Positions 1 to 5,925 are shown, counted from the first letter of the stretch. The stretch: DNA of 5,951 nucleotides from Deltaproteobacteria bacterium (GCA_016183075.1 JACPFH010000501.1:1-5951); one strand, 5' to 3'. Translations and numbers: made by a program. The notes: generated by a model not told the origin, from the sequence alone.

Positions 1-565
1 GATGAACCGCTTTTGCGACCAGCTCTTTCCCCGTACCGCTTTCCCCGTGGATAAATACGGTGGAATCGGTCTTGGCGATCCGGGAAACCACCTCCAACAC
101 CCGCTGCATCGGTTCGCTCTTTCCGACGATGCCGGCGAAGCTGTAGCGCTCCTCCACGAGCCCCTTGAGCCTTTTGACCTCCGAGGTGAGCCGCCGATTC
201 TCCAGGGCGCGGTCAATTTGCAACAGCAGCTCCCGAGGGTCGAACGGCTTCGTCACGTAGCTGTAAGCACCCCGCTTCATCGCCTCAACAGCGCTCTCGA
301 TGCTCCCATGGGCGGTGAGAATGATCACCGGCATCTCGGGATTCATGGCATGGAGCTGCTCCATGAGCACAAGGCCGTCGTGCCCGGCGAGTTTGAGATC
401 CACGACTGCGAGGTCAAAGAACGCATCTTGCGCTCGAGCCAACGCCTCCTGTTCGTTGAGCGCCGCACCGACCTCGTACTGGGCCGACTCCAAGCGCATG
501 CTTAACAATTCCAGCAGGCTATTATCGTCATCGACCACTAAAATTTTCGCCGTCGCCATCGCCAC
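1..565 (-). CDS. Sigma-54-dependent response regulator, NtrC/GlrR (QseF) type, 3' end cut by window
   Basis: This is the N-terminal 188 codons of a cytoplasmic two-component regulator expected to activate sigma-54 promoters when phosphorylated. Residues 5-122 form a receiver domain: acidic pocket DDD at 12-14, phosphoacceptor D56 (VVDLKL), switch T84 (ILTAHG) and K106 (VTKPF). A linker at about 123-143 (RRLTSEVKRLKGLVEER) leads into an AAA+ sigma-54 activator domain (GIVGKSEPMQ at 145-154). The Walker A motif GESGTGKE is at 174-181, just before the window edge. The GAFTGA loop, Walker B and DNA-binding domain lie outside. I chose the GTG at 565 because the Shine-Dalgarno AAGGGG (579-574) is 8 bases away. 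ATG at 559 is the alternative but sits 14 bases from it. The gene begins 2 bases after the lipoprotein stop, so the two are probably translationally coupled. The kinase at 999-2441 is the obvious partner. Family assignment is firm; orthology to GlrR/QseF is inferred from gene order. Confidence 0.95.
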   Translation of the reverse strand, partial: MAMATAKILVVDDDNSLLELLSMRLESAQYEVGAALNEQEALARAQDAFFDLAVVDLKLAGHDGLVLMEQLHAMNPEMPVIILTAHGSIESAVEAMKRGAYSYVTKPFDPRELLLQIDRALENRRLTSEVKRLKGLVEERYSFAGIVGKSEPMQRVLEVVSRIAKTDSTVFIHGESGTGKELVAKAVH

Positions 566-567
566 GC

Positions 568-1056
568 TTAACGCCCCTTCTCTCGCCGTTTTTGCTCGAT
601 CTCCACATCCACCTTCTTCAACCGCTCCAGCATCTCGCTGAGCTTTTCGTTCGTCTGGGCCAATCTCTCGCTCGCCTCCAAAACGCCGATCCAAATCTTT
701 GCCTGTTCGAGCAGGGGACTTCCGGGATAATCTCGCGTCAAGCTCTGGAAAAGCCCAACCGCCTTGCGGTAATCTTTTTTCGGATTGCCGGAATGAGCGT
801 AGATCAACCCCATGTGAAAGAGCGCCTCATCCGCCGGCGGTCGACCCATGGAAAGGGACAACGCTTTTTGCTGTTCCCGAAGCGAGCCTTCGTAATCGTC
901 CCGCGCCAACAGCTTCTGCCCGAGCCGCAGGGCTTCCCGGGCCTCATCGCGCTCCGCGACTCGCCCTAAGATCGCGCAGCCGCCGGACGCGAACAACATC
1001 AAACCGGCAAGACAAATATAAATGTACTTCCTTGCCCGGATTCGCTGTCTGCCCAT
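568..1056 (-). CDS. Small lipoprotein with TPR-like region and C-terminal coiled coil, QseG-like by position
   Basis: A 162-residue predicted lipoprotein. The N-terminus has a basic stretch (residues 3-10, RQRIRARK), a hydrophobic core (YIYICLAGLMLFA, 11-23) and a cysteine at 27 (ASGGC). The lipobox is slightly atypical, with Ser at -3. Residues 40-127 look like TPR helices (DDYEGSLREQQKALSL; ALFHMGLIYAHSG; AVGLFQSLTRDYPGSPLLEQAK). Residues 128-160 form a charged coiled coil ending LKKVDVEIEQKRREK. The start at 1056 lies inside the kinase gene (58-base overlap) and is the only start that keeps the signal peptide. An internal ATG at 999 overlaps the kinase stop as TGATG but would remove it. 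Its place between kinase and regulator matches qseG, the outer-membrane lipoprotein required for signalling in enterobacteria, which is longer (about 237 residues) and also ends in a coiled coil. A role in modulating the kinase from the periplasm is inference. Confidence 0.9.
   Translation of the reverse strand: MGRQRIRARKYIYICLAGLMLFASGGCAILGRVAERDEAREALRLGQKLLARDDYEGSLREQQKALSLSMGRPPADEALFHMGLIYAHSGNPKKDYRKAVGLFQSLTRDYPGSPLLEQAKIWIGVLEASERLAQTNEKLSEMLERLKKVDVEIEQKRREKGR
574..579 (-). promoter_or_regulatory. Ribosome binding site favouring the GTG start of the response regulator
   Basis: AAGGGG on the minus strand inside the last codons of the lipoprotein gene. It lies 8 bases before GTG 565 and 14 bases before ATG 559, so it favours the GTG. 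Confidence 0.6.
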
Positions 1057-2441
1057 ACCCTGCCCCCATGGGATGTAATAATGTGTCGGACGAAAGCCAA
1101 CCCCAACCCGCTGCCCTGGATGCGCCCGGAGCCCGGGATGTTTCCCTGGCGGTATTTGTCGAAAATAGTCGCGAGACTTTCCCGCGGTATGCCGGGACCC
1201 GTATCGATGACCCGAACCTCCACTTCCGCGTCCGTGCGCGCAGCCGAAACCGTGACGACCCCGTTTTCAGGGGTAAACTTGAGAGCGTTGCCGATCAAAT
1301 TTCTCAGCACCTGAAGGATCCTCTCGCCGTCCGCGTTGATGGCGGGAAGCTCATGGTTGCATTTCGATTCCAGGCGGATTCTTTTGGCTTCGGCCAAGGG
1401 CCCCAACTCGACCATGGCCTTCTGAATCAACGGCGCCAGGCTGATCGGAGCCAGGCTGTAGGTCATCATTCCCGCCTCCATCTTGGAGAGATCCAACAGA
1501 GAGTTCACCAAGTCGATCAGCCGGTTGCTTTCTTCGGACAGGATGCTCAAGAGCCTCCTTTGCTTCCCTGTTACTACGCCCCCGACCCCATCCAGCAGCA
1601 AGCCGGTTGCTTCTTTGATGGAGGTTAGCGGCGTACGCAACTCGTGGGACATCATGGAATAAAAGTCGGTTTTCATGCGATCGATCTCGCCGAGCTTACG
1701 GCACATGAAATTAAAGCCCTCGGCCAGCTCGGCGATCTCAGGGGGGGAGCCAATCCTGACATCGGCCTCAAACCGGCCCCTGGCGATTTCCCGGGTCTTG
1801 CGCTTCAGGACTTCCACCGGCCGGGCGATGCCCCGGGTGATCAGGAAGGAGATAGCGACAACCAGGAGGAGCGAGACCGCGCCGATGAAGAGGGTCATTT
1901 GCCAGGCCCCGCGCCCCGCGGCGGACAAACTCGTCATTTTCTCGTGCGTGCTCGCCTCGCTGTAAGCCTTGAGCGTATCCAGCTCCGCGAGCACCCCCTC
2001 CGTCGCTTGCTCTTTCTCGCTCCGATACCGCTCCCGCGGGTAGGGTTGCCCGGTTCGCAGATGCTCGACCTCGCTGTCGACCAGATCCATGTACCGCTCA
2101 TAGTGTCCTCGCAACCGCCGCAGGTGCTCACTTGCCGTTGCATCCGCGATCGGAGTGATCTCCTCCAGATACCGCTCGAAATCGCTCTGGAAGAGCAAAA
2201 ACTGATCGTACAGGGTGTCGTCCTTGGCGATCAGGAATTTTCTCTCGTAGCGCACCTGGGAGAGAAACGCTCCGGTGAGCTTTTTCTCGTAGTCGCCCAG
2301 CCGAACGTCCGTCTCCAGCAGCGAGCGCACAACCCGGTTCAAACGATCGAGCTGGAAGACCGCATACAGGCTCACCGCCAAGAGCAGAGCGGCAACGCCG
2401 AGATAACCGAGAGCTAGACGAGAAAAAAGCGTTAGCCTCAT
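999..2441 (-). CDS. Membrane sensor histidine kinase, HAMP-HisKA-HATPase_c, GlrK/QseE-like
   Basis: A 480-residue inner-membrane sensor kinase, close to the size of enterobacterial GlrK/QseE. TM1 spans about 9-31. An extracytoplasmic segment at 32-180 is charged and helical and reads like a four-helix-bundle sensor. TM2 is at about 181-203, followed by a HAMP linker (about 204-256, RGIARPVEVLKRKTREIARGRF). The dimerisation and phosphoacceptor domain has H266 in SHELRTP. The ATPase domain shows the N box NLIGNALKFTP (381-391), G1 DTGPGIP (413-419), F box IFDKY (426-430) and G2 GSGLGLAF (443-450). All catalytic motifs are intact and there is no PAS domain. ATG at 2441 is supported by a perfect GGAGG at 2454-2450, 8 bases upstream. 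Its last 18 codons and stop overlap the lipoprotein signal peptide in another frame. It should phosphorylate the regulator at 1-565. The input signal cannot be read from sequence. Confidence 0.96.
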   Translation of the reverse strand: MRLTLFSRLALGYLGVAALLLAVSLYAVFQLDRLNRVVRSLLETDVRLGDYEKKLTGAFLSQVRYERKFLIAKDDTLYDQFLLFQSDFERYLEEITPIADATASEHLRRLRGHYERYMDLVDSEVEHLRTGQPYPRERYRSEKEQATEGVLAELDTLKAYSEASTHEKMTSLSAAGRGAWQMTLFIGAVSLLLVVAISFLITRGIARPVEVLKRKTREIARGRFEADVRIGSPPEIAELAEGFNFMCRKLGEIDRMKTDFYSMMSHELRTPLTSIKEATGLLLDGVGGVVTGKQRRLLSILSEESNRLIDLVNSLLDLSKMEAGMMTYSLAPISLAPLIQKAMVELGPLAEAKRIRLESKCNHELPAINADGERILQVLRNLIGNALKFTPENGVVTVSAARTDAEVEVRVIDTGPGIPRESLATIFDKYRQGNIPGSGRIQGSGLGLAFVRHIITSHGGRVWADSESGQGSTFIFVLPV

Positions 2442-2449
2442 CGTTACGA

Positions 2450-2454
2450 CCTCC
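2450..2454 (-). promoter_or_regulatory. Strong ribosome binding site of the histidine kinase
   Basis: GGAGG on the minus strand with an 8-base spacer before the ATG at 2441. It is the best Shine-Dalgarno in the window and fixes the kinase start. It suggests the signalling cassette is translated independently of rmuC. Confidence 0.85.
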
Positions 2455-2494
2455 GCGCACCGAGCGCGAAAGCCTCGCCGCTACCGCTGCCGAG

Positions 2495-2522
2495 CTAAAA
2501 GCCGGGGAGCTTTTTTTCCCCG
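2495..2522 (-). terminator. Weak terminator-like hairpin overlapping the rmuC stop codon
   Basis: In the minus-strand transcript a 6-bp stem CGGGGA/TCCCCG (2522-2517 with 2508-2503) closes a loop containing an A-rich run. It is followed by GC and then TTTT at 2500-2497, the first T of the stop TAG being part of that run. The stem is short and the T tract only four long, so at best it would attenuate read-through from rmuC into the kinase gene. It may be chance within coding sequence. Confidence 0.22.
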
Positions 2523-3607
2523 CTGTCCGCGGCAAGGAGCTTTTGACCGAATTGGTCCAGGCGCTTTTCCGCGCTTTGAAAGCTGGCTTGGGCATGGCCG
2601 AGGTGTTTCCCGATGAGTTGAAATTCGTCTTTGAACTTGGCGAAGTCACCCTCAAGCCGGCTGAGATACTGGATGATCTCTTTCGCCCGTTCCTCGATCT
2701 TCATCCCTTTGAGCCCCAGCACGATCGCCTGGAGGTATGCGTAGAAACTGTTCGGAGAAACCGGAATCACCCTCTTGGCAAGCGCATATTGACTCAGGCT
2801 TCGTTCTCCGCCGAGGACATCGTCTTTGATGATAGTCTCATAGTAGACGTTCTCGGCGGGAATATACATAAGGGCGAAATCGTAGGTTCCTTCGTCCGGA
2901 AGAATGTACTTTGTCGCGATGGCATCGACGTGCTTTTTCACGTCGGCGACAAACTGGCGCCGCGCCTTGGTCTTTTCCTCCTCCGTCACGCCTTCCAACA
3001 TCCGCCGAAAATTCTCCAGCGGGAACTTGGAATCCACCGGAACCAACGACCCTCCGAGCTTGATGACCGCGTCCACCTTCTCCCCGCTTCGAAAGGCGAA
3101 TTGCATAGTGAAATGATCTGGAGGAAGGATCTGGCTCAACAGATCGCCGAGAAAAAACTCTCCCAAACCTCCCCTTAGCTTGGGCGCGCGCAAGATTTCC
3201 TGCAAGGACGCGATGTCTTTCCCCACCTCGTAAATCTTTCGGTTGGCTTCCTCCAGGCCACCGAGGCTCCGCTGCACGTTGCCCACCACCCGCGCGGCAT
3301 TGTCCAGCCGCTCTCCAAGGGTCTGCTGGGTCTTCAGCAAAACCTCAGAGTTCTCTTTGAGCCGCTCATTTACATTGCCCAGAAGCTGCCCCAACTGCGT
3401 GTGAATGAGCTGGGTGTTGCTGTCCAAGACATGCGCGAACTGGCTGCGCACCTGATCGATCTGCTGCTGAATCATCAGCAAGGACTGATCTTCCTTTCGC
3501 CCCGCCAGAAGAATCTTGAGATGGCGCAAAAAAAGCCACCCCAAGAACCCCAGGCCCCCAAGCAAGACGACAATGAGGGTGATGAGGACAGGATTAATCG
3601 ATTCCAC
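2495..3607 (-). CDS. rmuC: RmuC family DNA recombination protein
   Basis: A 370-residue RmuC protein, shorter than the roughly 475 residues of E. coli RmuC mainly because the coiled coil is shorter. One membrane helix spans about 8-27 (ITLIVVLLGGLGFLGWLFL). A Gln/Asn/Leu-rich coiled coil (about 38-140) follows. The RmuC domain then has the expected landmarks: LRGGLGEFFLGDLL (144-157), FRSGEKVDAVIKL with D179, and VPVDSKFPLENFRRML with D192 and K194, a PD-(D/E)XK-like nuclease core. KYILPDEGTYDFALMYIPAENVYYE (233-257) and VIPVSPNSFYAYLQAI (280-295) are also family hallmarks. RmuC is thought to limit DNA inversions at short inverted repeats; its biochemistry is little established. The start is a GTG at 3607. 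The only nearby Shine-Dalgarno-like bases are GGAA at 3615-3612, with a short 4-base gap, but this start is needed for the membrane helix. It begins 17 bases after the stop of the 70-residue gene. Confidence 0.96.
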   Translation of the reverse strand: MESINPVLITLIVVLLGGLGFLGWLFLRHLKILLAGRKEDQSLLMIQQQIDQVRSQFAHVLDSNTQLIHTQLGQLLGNVNERLKENSEVLLKTQQTLGERLDNAARVVGNVQRSLGGLEEANRKIYEVGKDIASLQEILRAPKLRGGLGEFFLGDLLSQILPPDHFTMQFAFRSGEKVDAVIKLGGSLVPVDSKFPLENFRRMLEGVTEEEKTKARRQFVADVKKHVDAIATKYILPDEGTYDFALMYIPAENVYYETIIKDDVLGGERSLSQYALAKRVIPVSPNSFYAYLQAIVLGLKGMKIEERAKEIIQYLSRLEGDFAKFKDEFQLIGKHLGHAQASFQSAEKRLDQFGQKLLAADSGEKKLPGF

Positions 3608-3624
3608 GATTTTCCGACATGCCG

Positions 3625-3837
3625 TCAGAGAAGTCGCACGGCATATTCCAAAAGGTCGCTGATCTTACGAATCTGCGTCGCGCGTAGCGATCTCTCTTCG
3701 GGTGGAGAGGAAAAATAGCGTTCCACGCTGTGCTTGAGATTCCATTCCAGGAGCTCCACGCACTGCTCAAGGCTGACCCTTTCCGAGCGCCGCCGCCGCG
3801 CTTGGTAGAGCTCTTTGATCCGTATAACCTGCCCCAT
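3625..3837 (-). CDS. Unrecognised small basic/acidic protein, 70 residues
   Basis: I do not recognise a named family. The protein is short, helical-looking and highly charged, with no membrane segment, cysteine pair or signal peptide. It has an Arg-rich patch (QARRRRSERVS, 12-22), then an amphipathic stretch (LEQCVELLEWNLKHSVERYF) and a final helix (RATQIRKISDLLEYAVRLL). It has one cysteine and one tryptophan, within the central helix. It lies 39 bases after aguA and 17 bases before rmuC in the same direction, which is good support for a real gene. Reasonable amino-acid composition also argues against a random frame. No Shine-Dalgarno precedes ATG 3837; the upstream DNA is AT-rich (TATTATAAT). 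No other in-frame start exists before the stop at 3879-3877, which is also the aguA stop. The role is unknown. Confidence 0.7.
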   Translation of the reverse strand: MGQVIRIKELYQARRRRSERVSLEQCVELLEWNLKHSVERYFSSPPEERSLRATQIRKISDLLEYAVRLL

Positions 3838-3852
3838 ATTATAATACCGTAG

Positions 3853-3880
3853 CTTATGGAGGAGCGAAGCCTGATGTCAA
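3853..3880 (-). promoter_or_regulatory. Possible sigma-70-type promoter ahead of the 70-residue gene and rmuC
   Basis: On the minus strand a perfect TTGACA (3880-3875) overlaps the aguA stop. It is followed after 16 bases by CATAAG (3858-3853), a 4-of-6 match to TATAAT. Transcription would begin near 3846, leaving about 9 untranslated bases before ATG 3837, consistent with the missing Shine-Dalgarno. The TTGACA could also be coincidence, given the aguA stop TGA inside it. Confidence 0.28.
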
Positions 3881-4941
3881 GGGGGAAGTGGCTCCTGTTG
3901 GGTGACGCAATGGATGGCGCCAAAGCCGGGGACGAGCGCCGTGCAGGGAATGCCGACGATTTTCCGGTCAGGAAATAGCTCCGCCAGTATTCCCAGGGCC
4001 CTATCGTCATTGGGATGACCGTAGGTCGGGACCAGAACCAGCCCGTTGGCGATGTAAAAATTGGCGTAGCTAGCAGGCATCCTGCTGCCTTCAACGACGA
4101 CCCGACCGGGCATGGGAAGCGGCACAACGGCAATCCTCTTTCCGTTTTGATCTGTCGCCGCTTCCAGACGCTCGAAGTTCTCCCACAGCGCCGCGTAATT
4201 TTCATCGGTCGCGTCGTCTTCGAGACAGCAGACGATGGTGGTCGCGTTGACGAATCTTGCGACGTCGTCGACGTGACCGTCCGTATCGTCCCCCTCGATG
4301 CCGCGGCCCAGCCAGATGAACTGGCGCACGTTGAGAAAGTTCTCAAGCACGTGCTCGATCTGGCTTCGGCTTAAGTGGGGGTTACGATTGGGGTTCAAAA
4401 GACACTGCTCGGTCGTCAGGCAGGTGCCGAGCCCGTTAACATCGATAGAACCCCCTTCCAGGACAACCCCGGGCTCGAAGACCGCCGCGCCGATGAGCTT
4501 CGCCAATGTCCGGTTTACGCCGTCGTCCCGAACGTAGTCCGGATACTTCCGGCCCCAGGCATTGAAAATCCAGTCAACGAAAGCGAGTGGTTCAGTCTTT
4601 CTACGGGTAAGAAATGTCGGGCCGTAGTCGCGGATCCAGACATCCACGGTGGGAATCCGGTGGATCGAAACCCGTTCCATGTTCGCGCCCGCCGATCTTA
4701 GCCCGCCGGTCACTTCGGCCTCAGCCCGCTCACGGTTGACGAGCAGGCAAACCTGTTCTGCCGGAGAGAGCGCCCGCGCCATTTGAACCCAAATCTCCTT
4801 GACGAGCGCCAGTTGAAATGGATCGGGCCACGTCTCAGGGTTGTGCGGCCATGCGAGCCAGGTAGCTCGATGGGCCTCCCACTCTGCCGGCATACGATAG
4901 CCGAGCTCGCGCGGCGTGGATTTCCGGGAGTCAATGGTCAT
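3877..4941 (-). CDS. aguA: Agmatine deiminase family protein (PAD_porph fold)
   Basis: A 354-residue enzyme of the guanidino-modifying superfamily, predicted to hydrolyse agmatine to N-carbamoylputrescine and ammonia in the cytoplasm. Landmarks in order: RELGYRMPAEWEAHRATWLAWPHN (11-34), WIRDYGPTF (102-110), FNAWG (126-130), LEGGSIDVNG (161-170), TTEQCLLNPNRNP (176-188), GDDTDGHVDD with catalytic H223 (217-226), SYANFYIANG (291-300), and the C-terminal GAIHCVTQQ with nucleophile C345. All catalytic positions are present. The loops WIRDYG and GDDTDGHVDDVARF differ from the WVRDTG and NDETDGHVDN of Pseudomonas AguA, so the substrate is likely but not proven. ATG 4941 has no Shine-Dalgarno. A stop lies two codons upstream, and MTIDS comes from the 7-base repeat array; M17 at 4893 is a less likely start. 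aguB lies 60 bases upstream, which strongly supports the polyamine role. Confidence 0.9.
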   Translation of the reverse strand: MTIDSRKSTPRELGYRMPAEWEAHRATWLAWPHNPETWPDPFQLALVKEIWVQMARALSPAEQVCLLVNRERAEAEVTGGLRSAGANMERVSIHRIPTVDVWIRDYGPTFLTRRKTEPLAFVDWIFNAWGRKYPDYVRDDGVNRTLAKLIGAAVFEPGVVLEGGSIDVNGLGTCLTTEQCLLNPNRNPHLSRSQIEHVLENFLNVRQFIWLGRGIEGDDTDGHVDDVARFVNATTIVCCLEDDATDENYAALWENFERLEAATDQNGKRIAVVPLPMPGRVVVEGSRMPASYANFYIANGLVLVPTYGHPNDDRALGILAELFPDRKIVGIPCTALVPGFGAIHCVTQQEPLPP

Positions 4942-5024
4942 GGGTCAATCGTCAATCGACATAGCATGAAGGTGCGGGGCTTCGGGAACGGAAGCGGTTG
5001 ACTATTGACGATTGACTGTTGACC
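4930..5024. repeat. Head-to-head heptad repeat arrays (GTCAANN / TTGACNN) spanning the aguB-aguA junction
   Basis: On the plus strand four 7-base units GTCAATG, GTCATGG, GTCAATC, GTCAATC (4930-4957) face four units TTGACTA, TTGACGA, TTGACTG, TTGACC (4998-5024). The arrays contain a perfect 13-base inverted repeat (4944-4956 with 5004-5016) around a 47-base spacer, so the transcript could fold into a stem-loop. The left array covers the first codons and ribosome-binding region of aguA (MTIDS). The right array encodes the last residues and stop of aguB (STVNRQ). The pattern looks like a dispersed intergenic repeat. Only one copy is visible here, so repetition elsewhere in the genome is inference. 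Confidence 0.85.
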
Positions 5025-5925
5025 GCCCGCTTCGGCGCGCGGCCTGATCGAGAAAGCGCGCCGCGAGCGCGCCGTAGGCGTCGATGCGCCGGTCCCTCAA
5101 AAACGGCCAGCTCTGGCGCGTCTCGTCGATCTGCTTCAGATCGCAGCGGGCCACGACGACCTCATCGCGATTCATTCCGGCCCGGGCGACCACCTCGCCC
5201 ATAGGATTGGCGACAAAGGAGTTGCCCCAAAACCTGAGCTTGCCCTCACGCCCGACCCGGTTGGCTGCCGCCACAAAAACGCCGTTGGCGACTGCATGGC
5301 CGCGCTGCACGAGCTCCCAGGCGCTCAGCTGAGCCTGGGCAAGAGTTCGCGGCTCATCGGGCAACCAACCGATCGCCGTAGGATAGAAAACGATTTGCGC
5401 CCCCGAAAGGGAGGTGAGCCGGGCGGCTTCGGGAAACCACTGGTCCCAGCAGACCAACACGCCGACTCTCGCATAGCGGGTGGGGAAGCTTGGAAAACCC
5501 AGGTCTCCGGGCGCGAAATAGAATTTTTCATAATAGCAAGGGTCGTCCGGGATGTGCATTTTCCGATACTGTCCCCGGATCGAGCCGTCGGCGTCCAAGA
5601 CAACGGCCGTGTTGTGGTATAGCCCGGCCGAACGTCGCTCGAAGATCGACGCGATGATCACGATCTTTTTCCGCCGCGCCAGCCGCCCCAGTGCCTCCGT
5701 CGTCCGCCCCGGAACGGGCTCGGCCAGCCGAAAATTTTTCGCATCCTCGCTCTGGGGAAAATAGCGCGAGCAGAATAACTCCTGCAGGCAGACGACCTTC
5801 GCTCCTTTTTTTGCCGCCGCCTCGATCCCGGAAACGGCCTTGCGCAGGTTGGCGCTCGGGTCCTCGCTCGCGCTCATCTGCACGAGGCCAACCGAGATCT
5901 CTTCGCTATTTTTTTTTCCCGCCAC
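5002..5925 (-). CDS. aguB: N-carbamoylputrescine amidase (nitrilase superfamily)
   Basis: A carbon-nitrogen hydrolase of about 307 residues, predicted to cleave N-carbamoylputrescine to putrescine, CO2 and ammonia in the cytoplasm. Numbering from GTG 5925, the catalytic triad is E49 (CLQELF), K122 (YRKMHIPDD) and C159. The nucleophile lies in CWDQWFPEAAR, a hallmark of carbamoylputrescine amidases. YYEKFYFAPGD, FYPTAIGWLPDE, NGVFVAAANRVG and FWGNSFVANPMGE also fit. The protein covers the full domain. GTG 5925 is favoured because AGAGG (5939-5935) lies 9 bases before it. TTG 5931 is only 3 bases from that site, and the frame stays open to the window edge, so an upstream start cannot be excluded. 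An A9 run (5917-5909) lies just after the start. The C-terminal STVNRQ is encoded by the heptad repeat. The pairing with the deiminase gives two consecutive steps of the agmatine pathway. Confidence 0.93.
   Translation of the reverse strand: MAGKKNSEEISVGLVQMSASEDPSANLRKAVSGIEAAAKKGAKVVCLQELFCSRYFPQSEDAKNFRLAEPVPGRTTEALGRLARRKKIVIIASIFERRSAGLYHNTAVVLDADGSIRGQYRKMHIPDDPCYYEKFYFAPGDLGFPSFPTRYARVGVLVCWDQWFPEAARLTSLSGAQIVFYPTAIGWLPDEPRTLAQAQLSAWELVQRGHAVANGVFVAAANRVGREGKLRFWGNSFVANPMGEVVARAGMNRDEVVVARCDLKQIDETRQSWPFLRDRRIDAYGALAARFLDQAARRSGRSTVNRQ

Noticed and set aside
699..1628. Long plus-strand open frame (309 codons) opposite the kinase and lipoprotein genes
   Set aside because: It is antisense to two genes with clear domain motifs. 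Its translation shows no recognisable motif and is Pro/Arg/Asp-rich, as expected from GC-rich antisense DNA.
1644..2417. Plus-strand open frame (257 codons) opposite the kinase N-terminal half
   Set aside because: It mirrors the kinase codons and has no family motif. The same holds for the plus-strand frame at 2543-3178 opposite rmuC.
1..2441. Sigma-54 promoter in front of the regulator cassette
   Set aside because: I saw no convincing GG-N10-GC element with flanking consensus in the gaps between genes.
2473..2494. Hairpin in the rmuC-kinase gap (CTCG pairing with CGAG)
   Set aside because: Only four base pairs before mismatches and no T tract, so it is too weak to call.
3838..3843. Perfect TATAAT on the minus strand directly before ATG 3837
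   Set aside because: Transcription from it would begin inside the 70-residue gene, past its start codon, and no -35 element lies at the right distance (CGCTCC at 17 bases).
3594..4346. Minus-strand 250-codon open frame overlapping aguA, the 70-residue gene and rmuC
   Set aside because: It covers aguA catalytic codons in another frame, has a Ser/Arg-rich, low-complexity composition and shows no motif.
4930..5024. Short CRISPR-like array
   Set aside because: The units are 7 bases long with no spacers of regular length, and the two arrays face each other. This does not fit CRISPR.
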